Below, one piece after another: positions 5,743 to 7,709 of a stretch of 7,709 bases of DNA (its first letter is position 1; each line of letters starts with the position of its first letter). The stretch covers positions 1 to 7,709 of the forward strand of contig VEQB01000103.1 in NCBI GenBank assembly GCA_018883485.1. The letters are read 5' to 3'. Origin of the DNA: Bacteroidota bacterium (GTDB taxonomy: Bacteria > Bacteroidota > Bacteroidia > UKL13-3). The notes under the pieces were generated by a model, which ran no database searches, was not told the DNA's origin, and saw only the letters and a program-made list of their open reading frames with translations. Made by a program: the position numbers and the translations under genes.

Positions 5743-7709
5743 ATGTCAAAAATTAGTTTTTTTACAGCGTTAGATAAAATCAGCGCGACGTAGGCTAGCA
5801 ACCATAATTTTGGACCGGTAACGTCCACAAACTTCCAATGTTCGTCAATTCATACCCCGGCTACCACAAATGAGGAAATCAATGCCCTTGCCGTGTGTGA
5901 TGGATTTGTTAGATATCAATTCAAAAATGATGATGAAAATAACTCATTACTGAGCATAATTCTTCGACCGAATGACCGCGCGGATTTTTTTAACCTACCA
6001 GTTAAGTATATAATCTACCAATGTGTGTTAAAGAATTCTGTCTTAGATAACGATGATGTAAAGAGTACTATTGATCTCTATTCCACAATCGAGGAAAACT
6101 TAACGGCACGGTTTCCTTCCAGTTCACCAACGCCCCACAAAAAACACTTAGGTTTATACTTTCGGGGGGATCAACTTGTTAACCGGTTTGTGAGATCAGA
6201 CGACGCAACAATTGATTCTTTGTTTTATGATGAGACCGAATATCCCGCAATAAGGGTCGAGGCGGGACAAGTTTTAGGCAAATTTTCCGCCACATCGTTT
6301 GCAATCGACATGGTAATGGACTCTTTCTTTGCTGAGCCGAACCTTGGTATTGTGCGCAGAAATGATGTTGAAAATATAATGGATGTGAGTGGAACAGGCT
6401 TAAGCGCAGCGCAAATTAAAAGTAAGCGTGAGGGAATTCTTAACTACCTGGACCCTTGTGCATTTTTTGGAAGCTTTTATTCGAATGCGAAGAAGGTAAT
6501 CGATATCGATGATGACGCGGCCCTATATAATGATATTATTTCAAAATTTACAAATAGGAATCGTGTATACATAGATATTAGAAATGAGAATGGCTTTTCT
6601 CTAAACCATTATGATAATTACGGCAGTACAATTAGACGTCGTTGTGACAAAATCTTTTCTAGTCCATTATCAAATGATGACAGTGTGAATTATTCCACCA
6701 ATAGTTGGCCAATACATATAATAGAAAAATTGACGGGCGGTGGGGGAAATAATTATTATAGGCAAATAGCGCCCATTCGATTGCAGTTACCCACCGGATC
6801 CGGTGGAATTTGGCACAATAAGAAGCAAGTAATATACTTCAGTTGGGCGTTGCAACCAAAACTAACTAGAAAAGGTACTCCAAAAACGGGGTGGTTCACA
6901 AAATGGCCTCAATCAGCGTTATTAAAACCGTTTGTTGACATTAAAAGTGATGACACAGCAGCTTGGACAAACGACAATTTAGTGCTAGCTACCTACAATC
7001 ATACGGGTAGTTACAGTCCAATTTGCACTTACCATAGATTGATGTATATTAACGACTATGCTCCTCAACCGACCGGGAGTAATTCAGTCGTCGCAACTTC
7101 ACATCATTTAGATAATCTCTTTATTATTAAAGATTTGCAGGAGTATAAGAAGTGGCAAGGTTCGCCTACTTCTCAATGGTACTTAACCGGGCATGAAAAG
7201 TTCATTTCATATTCTGTAAACGGGATTGTAATATTTGAGGCAATATTTGAGGCCGGCGTTGCTTTTGATGCGAACAGGGTGGTATTCTTTGCCGTTCCAA
7301 AAGTCTTTCGGAACAACAAAATTGAAAGAAAAGTAAGGAGACAACTGGAAGGTCGTGCAATGGCCTCTGATGTGCTTAGGCTTTTGAACAACGGAGCGAT
7401 CGATGGACTTGAATTGATAATTGGGAAGGTTCTAATTTCAAGTGGCTTATACGGCATTAGATTAAATCAAACTTTGAGTGCAGGATACACGGAAAGGAGC
7501 TTTTTGGCTGTTGCCTTTACGAAAGACGAGTTCGAAGAAGTAGTTGAACCCGTGGTTTCAAACCAGTCTACCTTTCACCCGCTATTTGTCAGATTGAAGG
7601 ACAGCGCTTTTAATATAACATCTGGTAGCCCACCATTCAACTATTTTACTGCTGGGGTGGAGATCGTAGGTTATGGCTCTACAGGGCTTACACATTCTAA
7701 CACTGTAGT
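5743..7709 (+). CDS. Large unrecognised protein, amber codon at position 17, 3' end beyond the window
   Basis: ATG 5743 follows TAA by 3 bases and begins MSKISFFTALDKISAT; codon 17 is TAG (5791-5793); then 638 codons are open to the window edge. The frame's length, consistent codon use and good start context argue for one real gene with a nonsense change (for example CAG to TAG), a sequencing error, or a restart at GTG 5893. The protein looks soluble, without a signal peptide or membrane helix. Notable stretches are VYIDIRNENGFSLNHYDNYG (after about residue 275), a glycine run TGGGGNNYY, LPTGSGGIWHNKKQVIYFSW, and GYTERSFLAVAFTKDEFEEV. I do not recognise the family; the IDIRNENGFS-Y-NY pattern recalls unnamed Bacteroidota proteins, but I cannot place it. 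Its neighbour is the split unknown gene. Confidence 0.7.

Noticed and set aside
5520..5828. 102-codon - strand open frame
   Set aside because: Overlaps two + strand coding signals and the palindrome/-7 region; the residues mirror the + strand reading and show no domain. Not fully excluded.
7173..7457. 94-codon - strand open frame
   Set aside because: Contained within the long + strand frame; low-complexity Ser/Leu/Pro composition of a shadow.

Overview
The window looks like a piece of an AT-rich Bacteroidota genome. The evidence is the gene order sufD-sufS-sufE-sufT with stop-T-ATG spacing, a secreted DFDPG-repeat beta-propeller protein with a type IX secretion (Por) sorting domain, and a TAnnTTTG-type -7 box. 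The phylum call is an inference from these traits; no rRNA or other phylogenetic marker is present.

Positions 1-2440 hold the distal end of a SUF iron-sulfur cluster operon on the + strand: the 3' end of sufD, complete sufS, sufE, and a DUF59/MIP18-type sufT. A tandem heptanucleotide repeat separates sufD from sufS. sufE is recognisable over its full length but carries a one-base frameshift about 40 codons before its end.

Positions 2441-3320 are a patchwork. On the - strand there is an intact 51-codon ORF followed directly by a 129-bp structured element whose layout resembles an integron attC site, and, upstream of the ORF, a possible coding tail. On the + strand from about 2886 there is a frameshifted coding remnant with clearly higher GC than the suf genes.

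Positions 3321-5638 hold a - strand gene for a secreted seven-repeat beta-propeller protein with a C-terminal sorting domain. It reads in one frame from 5303 to 3321 but is broken by two in-frame TGA codons. Behind its start lie a palindrome, a -7-like box and a short helix-turn-helix-like remnant.

From about 5639 to the right edge the + strand again carries coding sequence: the last codons of an unrecognised gene, then, after 3 bases, a large unrecognised gene that starts at 5743, has an amber codon at position 17, and stays open for 638 codons to the window edge. The 8-mer TTCGGTCA occurs at 3313-3320 and at 5639-5646. Joining the two copies fuses the left + strand remnant in frame with the fragment at 5639-5739, so the propeller segment looks inserted into (or assembled into) a + strand gene. 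This split gene plus the large unknown gene is the part most likely to hold an undescribed system. The several lesions (one frameshift in sufE, two TGA, one TAG, two shifts in the remnant) mean that sequencing or assembly error must be excluded before calling it genuine decay.
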